DNA from: Psychromarinibacter halotolerans
Lineage (GTDB): Bacteria; Pseudomonadota; Alphaproteobacteria; Rhodobacterales; Rhodobacteraceae
Assembly (NCBI RefSeq): GCF_029168315.1
Contig: NZ_JARGYD010000002.1
Span: forward strand, 124,001-188,000
Direction of reading: 5' to 3'
DNA: 64,000 nucleotides
Position numbers and translations under genes: made by a program. Positions within the stretch are counted from its first letter, which is position 1. The number at the start of each line of letters is the position of its first letter. Of the stretch, positions 1 through 8,388 are shown piece by piece. The notes beneath the pieces are model-generated. The model was not told the DNA's origin. It made no database searches and saw only the letters and a program-made list of their open reading frames with translations.

Positions 1-314
1 CCGAAGCCGCGCTGGACGGCGCGCTGGCGGAGTTCATGGACGAAGGGATCGACCCCGAACAGTTCGAACGCGTCAAGTTCCAGCTGCGCGCCGCGTACAT
101 CTACGCCGAGGATTCGACCGAGGGTCTGGCCCGCCGCTATGGCTCTGCCCTGACGTCCGGGCTGACGGTCGAAGACGTGGCCGCGTGGCCCGACGTGCTT
201 CAGTCCGTGACACCCGAACAGGTGATGGACGTCGCCGCCCGCGTTCTGGACCGGCGCAGTGCCGTCACAGGCTGGGCGCGCGCGCCGCAACCCGAAGAGG
301 AGGTAAGCCAATGA
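1..314 (+). CDS. M16 family (insulinase-like) peptidase, C-terminal fragment
   Basis: The reading frame is open from the left edge (codons from base 3) to a TGA at 312-314, so only about the last 103 residues are present. They resemble the C-terminal domain of M16 zinc peptidases: a helix with QLRAAYIYAEDS, then a GLTVEDVAAW segment and the usual 'VTPEQVMDVAARVL' helix before a short acidic tail. The catalytic N-terminal half with the HxxEH motif lies outside the window. Its stop overlaps the start of the next M16 gene (ATGA), so the two are translationally coupled and probably form a heterodimer. Confidence 0.8.
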   Translation, partial: EAALDGALAEFMDEGIDPEQFERVKFQLRAAYIYAEDSTEGLARRYGSALTSGLTVEDVAAWPDVLQSVTPEQVMDVAARVLDRRSAVTGWARAPQPEEEVSQ

Positions 315-1624
315 TCCGCGTTGCCCTTATTCTTGCGGCGACGCTGTTCGCCGCCCTGCCCGCCCGGGCCGCCGTCGAGATCGAACAGGTGGAAAGCCCC
401 GGCGGCATCAAGGCATGGCTTGTGCAAGAGGACGAACTGCCCTTCACCGCGCTGGAAATCCGGTTCAAGGGCGGCACGTCGCTGGACGCCGACGGAAAAC
501 GCGGCGCCATCAACCTGATGACCGGCCTGATCGAGGAAGGCGCGGGCGATATGGACGCGCAGGGCTTCGCGGCCGCGCTTGAAACGCTGGCGGCGGACTT
601 CGACTTTTCCGTCGGCGCGGATGCGCTGTCGGTCTCGGCCCGGTTTCTGAACGAGACGCGCGACGAGTCGGTCGCACTGCTGAAGACCGCCCTGACCGAT
701 CCGCGCTTCGACGAGGACGCCGTCGAGCGGGTTCGCGGACAGGTGCTGTCCGGCATCCGCAGCGATGCGACGGACCCGGATTCCTTGGCGTGGCGGGCGT
801 TCGATGCCTACGCCTTCCCCGACCATCCCTATGCCACGAACGGCGACGGCACCGCCGAAAGCGTCGCCGCCCTGACGCGCGACGACCTGTTCGAAGCGCA
901 TCAGCGCATCCTGACCCGCGACCACATCTATGTGGGCGCCGTGGGCGACATCACCCCAGAGGAACTGGGCCGGCTGCTGGACGAGCTACTGGGCGATCTT
1001 CCCGCCGAAGGCGCGCCTTACCCGGACGAGGCCCAGATGGATTTCGAGGCCGGTGTCACGGTCGTGCCCTTCGCGTCGCCGCAGTCCACCGCCGTATTCG
1101 GCCACGAGGGTCTGGAACGCGACGACCCGGATTACTTCGCGGCCTACGTGATGAACCAGATCCTTGGCGGCGGCAGCTTCACGTCGCGGCTGTTCGAGGA
1201 AGTGCGCGAAAAGCGGGGCCTGACCTATGGCGTCTATACCTACCTGTCGGACTGGGACTATGCCGACGTGCTGAACGGCCAGATCAAGTCGGCCAACGGC
1301 ACCATCGCCGAAGCGATCGACCTGATCCGGGCCGAGTGGCGGAAGATGGCGGAAGACGGCGTGACCGAGGAAGAGCTGGAGGACACAAAGACCTACCTGA
1401 CCGGTTCGTACCCGCTTCGGTTCGACGGCAATGGCCGGATCGCGCGCATCCTTGTCGGGATGCAGATGATCGGCCTGCCGCCCGAATACATCGAGACCCG
1501 CAACGCCAATATCGAAGCGGTGACGATGGAAGACATCAAGCGCGTGGCGGAACGGATCCTGCGCCCGGACCGTCTGCATTTCGTGGTGGTCGGGCAGCCA
1601 GAAGGGCTGGAAACGACGAATTAA
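311..1624 (+). CDS. M16 family peptidase-like protein, non-catalytic partner
   Basis: 437 residues. The ATG at 311 is chosen because it overlaps the upstream stop and gives a typical Sec signal peptide (hydrophobic residues about 3-20, ending in PARAA). The zinc site expected near residue 70 (HxxEH) is absent: the matching segment reads GAINLMTGLIEEG. The second half keeps the family landmark LFEEVREKRGLTYGV, the R/Y region that closes over the substrate in M16 dimers. Known bacterial and mitochondrial M16 pairs consist of one catalytic and one inactive subunit, and this gene fits the inactive role next to its upstream neighbour. Periplasmic location is inferred from the signal peptide. Confidence 0.85.
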   Translation: MIRVALILAATLFAALPARAAVEIEQVESPGGIKAWLVQEDELPFTALEIRFKGGTSLDADGKRGAINLMTGLIEEGAGDMDAQGFAAALETLAADFDFSVGADALSVSARFLNETRDESVALLKTALTDPRFDEDAVERVRGQVLSGIRSDATDPDSLAWRAFDAYAFPDHPYATNGDGTAESVAALTRDDLFEAHQRILTRDHIYVGAVGDITPEELGRLLDELLGDLPAEGAPYPDEAQMDFEAGVTVVPFASPQSTAVFGHEGLERDDPDYFAAYVMNQILGGGSFTSRLFEEVREKRGLTYGVYTYLSDWDYADVLNGQIKSANGTIAEAIDLIRAEWRKMAEDGVTEEELEDTKTYLTGSYPLRFDGNGRIARILVGMQMIGLPPEYIETRNANIEAVTMEDIKRVAERILRPDRLHFVVVGQPEGLETTN

Positions 1625-1634
1625 GAAACCGAAG

Positions 1635-1657
1635 GGGTGCGCGGGGACCGCGCACCC
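1635..1657. terminator. Hairpin between convergent genes
   Basis: A perfect 10-bp inverted repeat (GGGTGCGCGG, loop GGA, CCGCGCACCC) sits 10 bases after the M16 stop and just before the stop of pdxJ on the other strand. There is no T-run on either side, so intrinsic termination is only probable; it may work as a bidirectional 3'-end stabiliser. Confidence 0.5.
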
Positions 1658-1669
1658 TACGGGGCGCGC

Positions 1670-2419
1670 TCAGGCGCGGGCTTCGTCCATCAGGCGCCGC
1701 ATCTCTGTGATCGCGGGACCAAGACCCAGGAAAATGGCCTCGCCGATCAGGTAGTGGCCGATGTTCAGCTCCATCACCTCTGGCAGCGCCGCCACCGGCT
1801 TGACCGTGTCGTAGGTCAGGCCGTGCCCGGCGTGAACCTCCAGCCCAAGGCCATGCGCCAGCGTCGCCATCTCGCGCAGCCGCTCAAGTTCCGCGTCGCG
1901 CTCGCCGAACCGGCCCTCGGCGTGGAAATCGCAATAGGCGCCGGTGTGCAGCTCGACCACCGCCGCGCCGATACGCGCCGCGGCTTCGATCTGCGGGCGA
2001 TCGGCGGCGATGAAGATCGACACCCGGCATCCGGCATCGGCCAGCGGTGCGATGAAATGGGCCAGCCGGTTCTCTTCACGCGCCACTTCAAGGCCGCCCT
2101 CGGTGGTCCGCTCTTCGCGCTTTTCCGGCACAAGGCAGACGGCATGGGGCCGATGGCGCAGGGCGATGGCCTGCATCTCAGGCGTCGCCGCCATCTCGAA
2201 GTTCAGCGGCACCGAAAGCTCGTCCGCCAGCCGGGCAATGTCGTCGTCCGAGATGTGGCGCCGATCCTCGCGCAGGTGGGCGGTGATCCCGTCTGCCCCG
2301 TATTCCTCGGCCAGCTTGGCGGCGCGCACGGGATCCGGATAGGCCGATCCCCTTGCGTTCCGGACGGTGGCGACGTGATCGATGTTCACTCCAAGGCGAA
2401 GCTTGCCCAACGGTTCCAT
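1670..2419 (-). CDS. pdxJ: Pyridoxine 5'-phosphate synthase
   Basis: 249 residues, the usual PdxJ length. The enzyme condenses 1-deoxy-D-xylulose 5-phosphate with 3-amino-2-oxopropyl phosphate to make pyridoxine 5'-phosphate, the last step of DXP-dependent vitamin B6 synthesis in the cytoplasm. Recognisable segments are LGVNIDHVATVRNAR at residues 8-22, AHLREDRRHISD, the LHTGAYCDF active-site strand and the C-terminal phosphate-binding LNIGHYLIGEAIF. It starts 9 bases after the DUF2062 stop and ends the rpoZ-spoT-DUF2062-pdxJ run. Close to certain. Confidence 0.96.
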   Translation of the reverse strand: MEPLGKLRLGVNIDHVATVRNARGSAYPDPVRAAKLAEEYGADGITAHLREDRRHISDDDIARLADELSVPLNFEMAATPEMQAIALRHRPHAVCLVPEKREERTTEGGLEVAREENRLAHFIAPLADAGCRVSIFIAADRPQIEAAARIGAAVVELHTGAYCDFHAEGRFGERDAELERLREMATLAHGLGLEVHAGHGLTYDTVKPVAALPEVMELNIGHYLIGEAIFLGLGPAITEMRRLMDEARA

Positions 2420-2428
2420 GAGGACTCC

Positions 2429-3088
2429 TTACTCGGCCGGGGCACCGTCCGATTTGCCGGGCTTGGCCTGTGACAGCGCGGCGCGGCGTTTCTCGAACCT
2501 GTCCCGCAGTTTCTTGACCCGGCGCGCCTGATAGGCCTTCACCGCCGTAAGCGCCAGCATATAGGCGATGACCGAGGCCACAATTCCCGGAAGGATACCG
2601 CCGACCATGTAGGGCAGGAAGGCCTCTTGCCAGAACCGCGCAAGGCGATCCCAATGCGTCGGGTCATGGGTGAAGATCGACACAAGGTTGTGCCACAGTT
2701 CCTGACTGGCCTGGGTGAACGCGCCGAAGACGCGGTGGATCGGGATGGCATGCCGACCCATGAGGAATTCGCCCAGTTCCAGGCTGATCGCCGCGATGAA
2801 GGGAAAGGTCAGGGGGTTGCCGACGAAGGTGGCCATCAGCGCGGCGAAGATGTTGCCCTGCATGATGACGGCCAGAAGCGTGGCCAGGAAGAAGTGGAAG
2901 CCGAAGAACGGCGTGAAGCACACGAACACCCCTGCCGCGATGCCCCGCGCGATGCGGTGCGGCGGGTCGGGCAACCGGCGCAGGCGATGGACGACGTAGT
3001 ACACCGCCCGGTTCCAGCCGCCGCGCGGCCAGAAGCCTTCTGCAATGACCTGCAGCCAGGTGCGTGGCGTCCGGCGCTTGAAGACCAC
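2429..3088 (-). CDS. DUF2062 domain membrane protein
   Basis: 219 residues. The centre (about residues 45-165) has the DUF2062 pattern: IARGIAAGVFVCFTPFFGFH, a hydrophobic stretch, then FVGNPLTFPFIAAIS, with two to three membrane segments; a further hydrophobic stretch lies near residues 155-185. The C-terminus is basic and charged. The family has no established biochemical function; it often sits beside pdxJ and spoT in Rhodobacterales. The gene lies 18 bases from the spoT stop and 9 bases from the pdxJ start, so co-transcription is likely. Confidence 0.85.
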   Translation of the reverse strand: MVFKRRTPRTWLQVIAEGFWPRGGWNRAVYYVVHRLRRLPDPPHRIARGIAAGVFVCFTPFFGFHFFLATLLAVIMQGNIFAALMATFVGNPLTFPFIAAISLELGEFLMGRHAIPIHRVFGAFTQASQELWHNLVSIFTHDPTHWDRLARFWQEAFLPYMVGGILPGIVASVIAYMLALTAVKAYQARRVKKLRDRFEKRRAALSQAKPGKSDGAPAE

Positions 3089-3106
3089 AGTCTGCCTATT
3101 CCCCTC

Positions 3107-5242
3107 TTAGGGCCGTCGGTTCAGGTCCCGATATCGACTGATCGAAGCGACGTCGCTTTCTGCCTCGACGGCCAGCATGACCGCATGAAGGTGCTCAGCA
3201 TCCCGCAGATCGACGTCAATAATCAGGCGATAAAAGTCCGGTTTCCTGTCCGCGAAATGCAGATCAGAGATATTGGCCTTCTGCTCGCCGATCAATGTGC
3301 AAATATGCCCCAGCACCCCGGCATCGTTGCTTATCGTCAGGTCAAGGCTCACCGTATGGGCAGCGGGGTGGTTCCCCGAGTGCCAGTGCAGGTCGACCCA
3401 GCGACCGGGCTCGTCCTGAAATTCCTCCAGCGCCGGGCAGTCGATGGCGTGCACGATGACGCCCTTGCCGCGGTACGAGATGCCGACGATGCGTTCGCCC
3501 GGCACAGGCTGACAGCACTGCGCGCGTTCAAAGCTTTGGTCCGGGCCCAGCCCGATGACCGAGCGCGCGACGTCGATCTCGTCCGGCGCCTCTCCGCCAA
3601 GGTCGGGGTACAACGCCGACACGACCTCGCGCGCGGTCAGCTCTGCCGAACCCAGCCGCGCCAGCAGTTCGCTTGCCTCGCCCAGCCCCATGTGGCGGGC
3701 GGCGGTGTCCAGCGCCTTCTGCGAGGCGCGTTTGCCGACATGTTCGAACGCAACGCGCGCCAGTTCCCAGCCCAGCTTGACGAACCGTTCGCGATCTTCC
3801 TCGCGCAGGCTGCGCCGGATGGCCGCCTTGGCACGGCCGGTCACGACGATGTCGATCCACGTCGACTGCGGGCGCTGGCCGGCGGCGGTCATGATCTCGC
3901 AGCTTTGGCCGTTCTTCAGGCGGGTCCACAGCGGCACGCGCATCCCGTCGACCTTCGCGCCGACGCAGCTGTCGCCGATCCGGGTGTGGATGGCATAGGC
4001 AAAGTCCAGCGGCGTCGCACCGCGCGGCAGCTTCACCACGTCGCCCTTGGGCGTGAAGCAGAACACCTGGTCGGCGTACATTTCCAGCTTCACATGCTCG
4101 AGGAACTCGTCGTGATCCTCGGCGGCCTCGAACTGTTCGGTCAGCGAGGTGATCCATTTCTTCGGATCGACGGCGAACGGGTTCTCGGACGGCACACCGT
4201 CGCGATAGGACCAGTGCGCGGCAACGCCGGCCTCTGCCACATCGTGCATCTGGAAGGTGCGGATCTGGATTTCCACGCGCCGCCCGTCACGCCCCGACAC
4301 GGTGGTGTGGATCGAGCGATAGCCGTTCGACTTGGGCTGGCTGATATAGTCCTTGAACCGCCCCGGCACCGCGCGCCACCGCTGGTGCATGGCGCCGAGG
4401 ATCGCGTAACATTCCGCCTCGTTCGCGCACAGGATGCGGAAGCCATAGATGTCGCTGAGCCGCGAGAACGACAGGCCCTTCTCCTGCATCTTGCGCCAGA
4501 TCGAATAAGGCTTCTTGGCACGACCGCGCACCTCGCCATCGATCCCGGCCTTCTTTAGTTCCTTGCGGATGTCGGCGGTGATCTTCTTGACCACATCGCC
4601 GGTCTCGCGCTCTAGCCGGATGAAGCGGCGCATGATCGAGTTGCGCCCTTCCGGGTTCAGAACGGCGAAGGACAGGTCCTCTAGCTCGTCGCGCATCCAC
4701 TGCATGCCCATCCGGCCGGCGAGTGGCGCGTAGATGTCCATCGTTTCGCGCGCCTTCTGCACCTGCTTTTCGGTGCGCATCGACTTGATGGTCCGCATGT
4801 TGTGCAGACGGTCCGCCAGCTTCACCAAGATCACCCGAAGGTCCTTGGACATCGCCATCAGAAGCTTGCGGGAGTTCTCGGCCTGCTTGCTTTCGGACGA
4901 GGACAGCTGAAGGTTCGTCAGCTTGGTCACCCCATCCACCAGCTCGGCGATGTGCGCGCCGAACCGTTCGGTCACCTCTTTGTAGGTGGAACGGGTATCC
5001 TCGATCGTGTCGTGCAGCAGCGCGGTGATGATGGTCGCATCGTCCAGCCGCATCTCTGTCAGGATAGAGGCGACGGCGACCGGGTGGGTGAAATAGGGCT
5101 CGCCCGACTGCCGGAACTGACCGGCATGCATCCGGCCGCCGTATTCATAGGCGGCACGGATCAGTTGCGCGTTGGTGCGGGGGTTATAGGCGCGGACCCT
5201 GTCGATCAGGTCGTCGACCTCGATCAGGCGGTCCAGCGCCAT
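3107..5242 (-). CDS. spoT: Bifunctional (p)ppGpp synthetase/hydrolase, RelA/SpoT family
   Basis: 711 residues with the complete long-RSH domain order. The hydrolase HD domain is intact (H53, H77-D78 in ALLHDTIEDT), so it should degrade (p)ppGpp. The synthetase domain follows at about 240-345, with KPYSIWRKM, SDIYGFRILC and SNGYRSIHTTV. A TGS domain (FTPKGDVVKLPRGATPLDF) lies near 390-455, and a C-terminal ACT domain with HTVSLDLTISNDAGVLG fills the last 80 residues. Alphaproteobacteria normally have one such bifunctional enzyme (Rel/Rsh), which runs the stringent response. It is 24 bases downstream of rpoZ, whose product is the RNA polymerase omega subunit, part of the ppGpp site in other proteobacteria. 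Confidence 0.95.
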   Translation of the reverse strand: MALDRLIEVDDLIDRVRAYNPRTNAQLIRAAYEYGGRMHAGQFRQSGEPYFTHPVAVASILTEMRLDDATIITALLHDTIEDTRSTYKEVTERFGAHIAELVDGVTKLTNLQLSSSESKQAENSRKLLMAMSKDLRVILVKLADRLHNMRTIKSMRTEKQVQKARETMDIYAPLAGRMGMQWMRDELEDLSFAVLNPEGRNSIMRRFIRLERETGDVVKKITADIRKELKKAGIDGEVRGRAKKPYSIWRKMQEKGLSFSRLSDIYGFRILCANEAECYAILGAMHQRWRAVPGRFKDYISQPKSNGYRSIHTTVSGRDGRRVEIQIRTFQMHDVAEAGVAAHWSYRDGVPSENPFAVDPKKWITSLTEQFEAAEDHDEFLEHVKLEMYADQVFCFTPKGDVVKLPRGATPLDFAYAIHTRIGDSCVGAKVDGMRVPLWTRLKNGQSCEIMTAAGQRPQSTWIDIVVTGRAKAAIRRSLREEDRERFVKLGWELARVAFEHVGKRASQKALDTAARHMGLGEASELLARLGSAELTAREVVSALYPDLGGEAPDEIDVARSVIGLGPDQSFERAQCCQPVPGERIVGISYRGKGVIVHAIDCPALEEFQDEPGRWVDLHWHSGNHPAAHTVSLDLTISNDAGVLGHICTLIGEQKANISDLHFADRKPDFYRLIIDVDLRDAEHLHAVMLAVEAESDVASISRYRDLNRRP

Positions 5243-5266
5243 GTCACGTCACCCCTTCAAAGGCCC

Positions 5267-5620
5267 TTACTTGGGCTCCTGCGCTTCCATCAGGGCGCGC
5301 AGCAGTTTCTCTTCGGACATATCGTCCTCGGCCGGTTTGTCCTGCTCGGCGCCCATCAGCAGCGCCATCGCGTCTTCTTCCGGCTCGTCGACCTCGATCT
5401 GGGTCTGGTTGCTTTCGATCATGCGCTCGCGCAGATCTTCGGCTTGCTGGGTTTCCTCGGCGATCTCGCGCAGGGACACGACAGGGTTCTTGTCGTTGTC
5501 GCGATCCACGGTGATCGGGGCACCCGAGGAGATCTCGCGCGCGCGGTGAGCGGCAAGCATCACCAGCTCGAACCGGTTCGGTACCTTGTCAACGCAATCT
5601 TCGACCGTAACGCGGGCCAT
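5267..5620 (-). CDS. rpoZ: RNA polymerase omega subunit
   Basis: 117 residues. The start at 5620 gives the conserved omega N-terminus MARVTVEDCVDKVPNRFELV; an upstream in-frame extension is not family-like. Omega binds the beta' subunit and helps RNA polymerase assembly. The core AAHRAREISSG and DNDKNPVVSLREIAE motifs are intact. The C-terminal third is acidic (EVDEPEEDAMALLM, PAEDDMSEEKLL), as in other alphaproteobacterial omegas. It is the first gene of the rpoZ-spoT-DUF2062-pdxJ run and is preceded by a clear promoter. Confidence 0.95.
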   Translation of the reverse strand: MARVTVEDCVDKVPNRFELVMLAAHRAREISSGAPITVDRDNDKNPVVSLREIAEETQQAEDLRERMIESNQTQIEVDEPEEDAMALLMGAEQDKPAEDDMSEEKLLRALMEAQEPK

Positions 5621-5660
5621 GTCTGCTCCAATCCTAAACTGGGGGAGATGTCGAAAGGCT

Positions 5661-5689
5661 TTATTACGCGCATCCACCCCTGTTGACAA
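5661..5689 (-). promoter_or_regulatory. Sigma-70 type promoter for rpoZ
   Basis: Read on the minus strand: TTGTCA (5689-5684), a 17-base spacer, then TAATAA (5666-5661). Both hexamers and the spacing are close to the housekeeping consensus. Transcription should start near 5654, about 34 bases before the rpoZ start codon. Confidence 0.65.
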
Positions 5690-6096
5690 GGCGATCGCGG
5701 CAAAACGGCGTGATCTACAAGGCTCTGACGGCACGTCTGCGCCCAGTTGGCGCCGCGTTCGCGGTCCGCAGCCGGGACCGGGCCCCGTGCGGGCGGCAAA
5801 AATGACCCGTGCGGGATGGTCCTCCGAGACGCAGCGGACCCCGCCGAATCAGTAGATATGATCGGCCAAGACCACGACGTGCGTGCCGTTGCGCAAGGGA
5901 CGCGCATCCCCGAGTGCAAGGCGGCCTGTCCATTAATGCATCGGACGTTACGGAATTATGAAGCATTTGACCCTTCTGGCGTCTTGCGAGCGTGGAAATT
6001 CAGCTTATTTTACATGCCAGTTTCGCCAGAACGATTGTTTGCAATCTCACTCACGGAAACACATTGGCGGAACGCATTGTCGAAGGGGCGATATAT
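5690..6096. other. Intergenic region between divergent rpoZ and NYN gene
   Basis: About 400 bases between the rpoZ promoter and the NYN start codon. Short open frames here have no family-like sequence. The right part (from about 5930) is noticeably more AT-rich and should hold the promoter of the NYN gene. A weak candidate is TTGCGA (5984-5989), a 16-base spacer and TATTTT (6006-6011). I see no RNA gene in it. Confidence 0.4.
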
Positions 6097-6669
6097 ATGT
6101 TCTACAGAGACGAACGGCTTGCGCTGTTCATCGACGGTTCGAACCTGTACGCGGCCGCCAAGTCGCTAGGATTCGATATCGATTATAAGCTGTTGCGCCA
6201 GGAATTTATGCGGCGCGGCAAGCTTCTGCGGGCCTTCTACTACACGGCTTTGCTGGAAAACGACGACTATTCGCCGATCCGTCCGCTGGTCGACTGGCTC
6301 CACTACAACGGTTTCTCGATGGTGACGAAACCCGCGAAGGAGTACATCGACAGCCAAGGACGGCGTAAGGTCAAAGGCAACATGGACATCGAACTTACTG
6401 TCGATGCTATGGAGCTTGCGGCCCATGTCGATCACATCGTGCTGTTTTCCGGTGACGGCGATTTCCGCCCGCTGGTCGAGGCTCTTCAACGAAAAGGCGT
6501 TCGGGTGTCGGTTGTTTCGACCATCCGCTCGCAGCCGCCGATGATCGCCGACGAACTGCGGCGTCAGGCCGACAACTTCATCGAGCTCGACGAGCTTAAG
6601 GAAGTGATCGGCCGTCCCCCGCGCGAACCGCGGGAACCGGCGGACAACGCAGAAGAGACCGTGGACTGA
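6097..6669 (+). CDS. NYN domain (LabA/DUF88) putative ribonuclease
   Basis: 190 residues. The ATG at 6097 is preferred because GAAGGGG lies just upstream and the protein then begins with the family-typical MFYRDERLALFIDGSNLY. NYN domains share the PIN-like fold and cleave RNA with a cluster of acidic residues. Visible candidates are the Asp in FIDGSN, KGNMDIELTVDAM, and the SGDGDF loop. The C-terminal tail is short, proline-rich and acidic. Substrate and partners are unknown. It is transcribed away from rpoZ and followed by a strong terminator, so it is probably a single-gene unit. Confidence 0.85.
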   Translation: MFYRDERLALFIDGSNLYAAAKSLGFDIDYKLLRQEFMRRGKLLRAFYYTALLENDDYSPIRPLVDWLHYNGFSMVTKPAKEYIDSQGRRKVKGNMDIELTVDAMELAAHVDHIVLFSGDGDFRPLVEALQRKGVRVSVVSTIRSQPPMIADELRRQADNFIELDELKEVIGRPPREPREPADNAEETVD

Positions 6670-6692
6670 TCCACATGCGCGAATGCGTTTTC

Positions 6693-6728
6693 GAAACGCC
6701 CCGCCGGTCACTCCCGGTGGGGCGTTTC
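6693..6728 (+). terminator. Rho-independent terminator after the NYN gene
   Basis: A 15-bp stem (GAAACGCCCCGCCGG at 6693-6707 with CCGGTGGGGCGTTTC at 6714-6728, one G-T pair) with a 6-base loop, followed by TCATTT. The AAAC/GTTT base of the stem gives it some use in both directions. Confidence 0.75.
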
Positions 6729-6813
6729 TCATTTGGGGGTTCGCGCTGCGACGGGCTGGACGCGCAGGATCCAAGCGGCCAGAAGGCCGGCAGACGACCA
6801 TCCGGAGTGCGGC

Positions 6814-7368
6814 ATGAAAACCTACATCGCGACGGCGACCAGTCTTGATGGTTTCATCGCGCGCGAAAACGGTGCGCTGGACTGGACCGAGATCCCCGGG
6901 CAGGCCGCCGAGGACCACGGCCGCGACATCATGGAGGCGGCGACGGACGCCTATCTGATCGGACGCGGTTCCTTCGAGACGCTGATGGATCTGTATGGCT
7001 GGCCCTATGACAGGCCGGTCTGGGTTATGAGCCGCAGCCTGACCCCCGACGACGTTCCGCGCGCGCTGCGGGACAAGATCGTCCTGACGGGCGGCAGCCC
7101 GGCCGAGGTGGTCGGGCAAATGCGCGGGGCCGGTTTCACCCGTGTGAACATCGGCGGCGCGGAACTTTGCCGCAGCTTCCTTCGCGAGGGGCTGGTGAAC
7201 GAGATCGTGATCAGTCGCCTTCCGGTGCTGATTGGCTCTGGCATCCCGCTGTTCGGCAGCCTGAACGGCGACTTCCCGCTGAAGCACATCGAGACCCGCG
7301 CCTTCGCGTCCGGCATCGTGACCTCGACATATCAGCTCGCCCTCGACACAGACGCTGGCCGCACATAG
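6814..7368 (+). CDS. Dihydrofolate reductase-like (RibD C-terminal family) protein
   Basis: 184 residues. Start at 6814 gives MKTYIATATSLDGFIAREN, the typical N-terminus of stand-alone RibD_C/DHFR-fold reductases. The fold's nucleotide-binding segments are visible (YLIGRGSFETLM, VLTGGSPAEVV, NIGGAELCRSFL), with LPVLIGSGIPLFG near the end. These proteins are usually NADPH-dependent reductases of unknown substrate; housekeeping DHFR (FolA) is less likely because the folate-site pattern is missing. It lies 12 bases before ispH. Confidence 0.85.
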   Translation: MKTYIATATSLDGFIARENGALDWTEIPGQAAEDHGRDIMEAATDAYLIGRGSFETLMDLYGWPYDRPVWVMSRSLTPDDVPRALRDKIVLTGGSPAEVVGQMRGAGFTRVNIGGAELCRSFLREGLVNEIVISRLPVLIGSGIPLFGSLNGDFPLKHIETRAFASGIVTSTYQLALDTDAGRT

Positions 7369-7380
7369 GTTCCGCACAAG

Positions 7381-8331
7381 ATGACCAAAGACAAGCTTAC
7401 CCTATACCTCGCCGCGCCCCGCGGTTTCTGCGCCGGTGTCGACCGCGCGATCAAGATCGTCGAGATGGCTCTCGAGAAATGGGGCGCGCCGGTCTACGTG
7501 CGGCACGAGATCGTGCACAACAAGTACGTGGTCGACAGCCTGCGCGAACTGGGCGCGGTTTTCGTCGAGGAACTCGACGAATGCCCCGCCGACCGCCCTG
7601 TGATCTTTTCGGCCCACGGCGTGCCCAAGGCCGTCCCGGCAGAGGCCGCGCGGCGCGAGATGGTCTATGTCGACGCCACCTGCCCACTTGTGTCGAAGGT
7701 CCATATCGAGGCCGAGCGGCACCATGCCAACGGGCTGCAGATGGTGATGATCGGTCACGCTGGCCACCCCGAGACGCTGGGCACGATGGGCCAGCTTCCC
7801 GAAGGCGAGGTGTTGCTGGTCGAGACAGAGGCCGACGTTGCCGGGCTTGAACCGCGCGACCCCGCGAAGCTGGCGTTCATCACGCAGACCACGCTGTCGG
7901 TGGACGACACCGCCGGGATCGTCGCGGCGCTGAAGGCGCGGTTCCCGGCCATCGTCGGGCCGCACAAGGAAGACATCTGCTATGCCACCACGAACCGGCA
8001 AGAGTCGGTGAAGGCCATCGCGCCGAAGGTGGACGCGATCCTTGTGATCGGCGCACCGAACTCGTCGAACTCCAAGCGGCTGGTCGAAGTGGGCGCCTCG
8101 GCGGGCTGCTCGTATTCCCAGCTGGTGCAACGGGCGACCGACATCGACTGGCGCGCGTTGGACGGCATCCGCTCGGTCGGCATCACTGCCGGCGCCAGCG
8201 CGCCCGAGGTGCTGGTGAACGAGGTGATCGACGCGTTCCGTGACCGCTATGACGTAACGGTGGAACCCGTCGAGACGGCGGTCGAGCGGGTCGAATTCAA
8301 GGTGCCCCGGGTCCTGCGCGAACCGGCCTGA
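7381..8331 (+). CDS. ispH: 4-hydroxy-3-methylbut-2-enyl diphosphate reductase
   Basis: 316 residues. IspH is the last enzyme of the MEP pathway and reduces HMBPP to IPP and DMAPP with a [4Fe-4S] cluster. The three cluster cysteines are in place: C17 (PRGFCAGVDRA), C101 (VDATCPLVSKVH) and C200 (KEDICYATTNRQ). The substrate-binding segments HEIVHNKYVV, FSAHGVPKAV, GHAGHPE and GAPNSSNSKRL are intact. The last 30 residues form an unconserved charged tail. No Shine-Dalgarno is obvious, and the gene follows the reductase by only 12 bases. Confidence 0.97.
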   Translation: MTKDKLTLYLAAPRGFCAGVDRAIKIVEMALEKWGAPVYVRHEIVHNKYVVDSLRELGAVFVEELDECPADRPVIFSAHGVPKAVPAEAARREMVYVDATCPLVSKVHIEAERHHANGLQMVMIGHAGHPETLGTMGQLPEGEVLLVETEADVAGLEPRDPAKLAFITQTTLSVDDTAGIVAALKARFPAIVGPHKEDICYATTNRQESVKAIAPKVDAILVIGAPNSSNSKRLVEVGASAGCSYSQLVQRATDIDWRALDGIRSVGITAGASAPEVLVNEVIDAFRDRYDVTVEPVETAVERVEFKVPRVLREPA

Positions 8332-8388
8332 GTTGTTGACGCGGCGCGACGACCGCGCAAGGGTCGGGCGAACTCCGGAGACCCTTCC

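Noticed and set aside
2627..4558. A 643-residue plus-strand frame opposite spoT and the DUF2062 gene
   Set aside because: It runs across two real genes on the other strand, has no domain-like sequence, and reflects the scarcity of stops in GC-rich DNA.
5560..5919. A minus-strand frame of 119 residues upstream of rpoZ
   Set aside because: It crosses the rpoZ promoter and start region in another frame and has no recognisable motif.
5641..6096. A small RNA or tmRNA in the gap between rpoZ and the NYN gene
   Set aside because: No strong hairpins, terminator or tRNA-like ends were found, only promoter-like elements.
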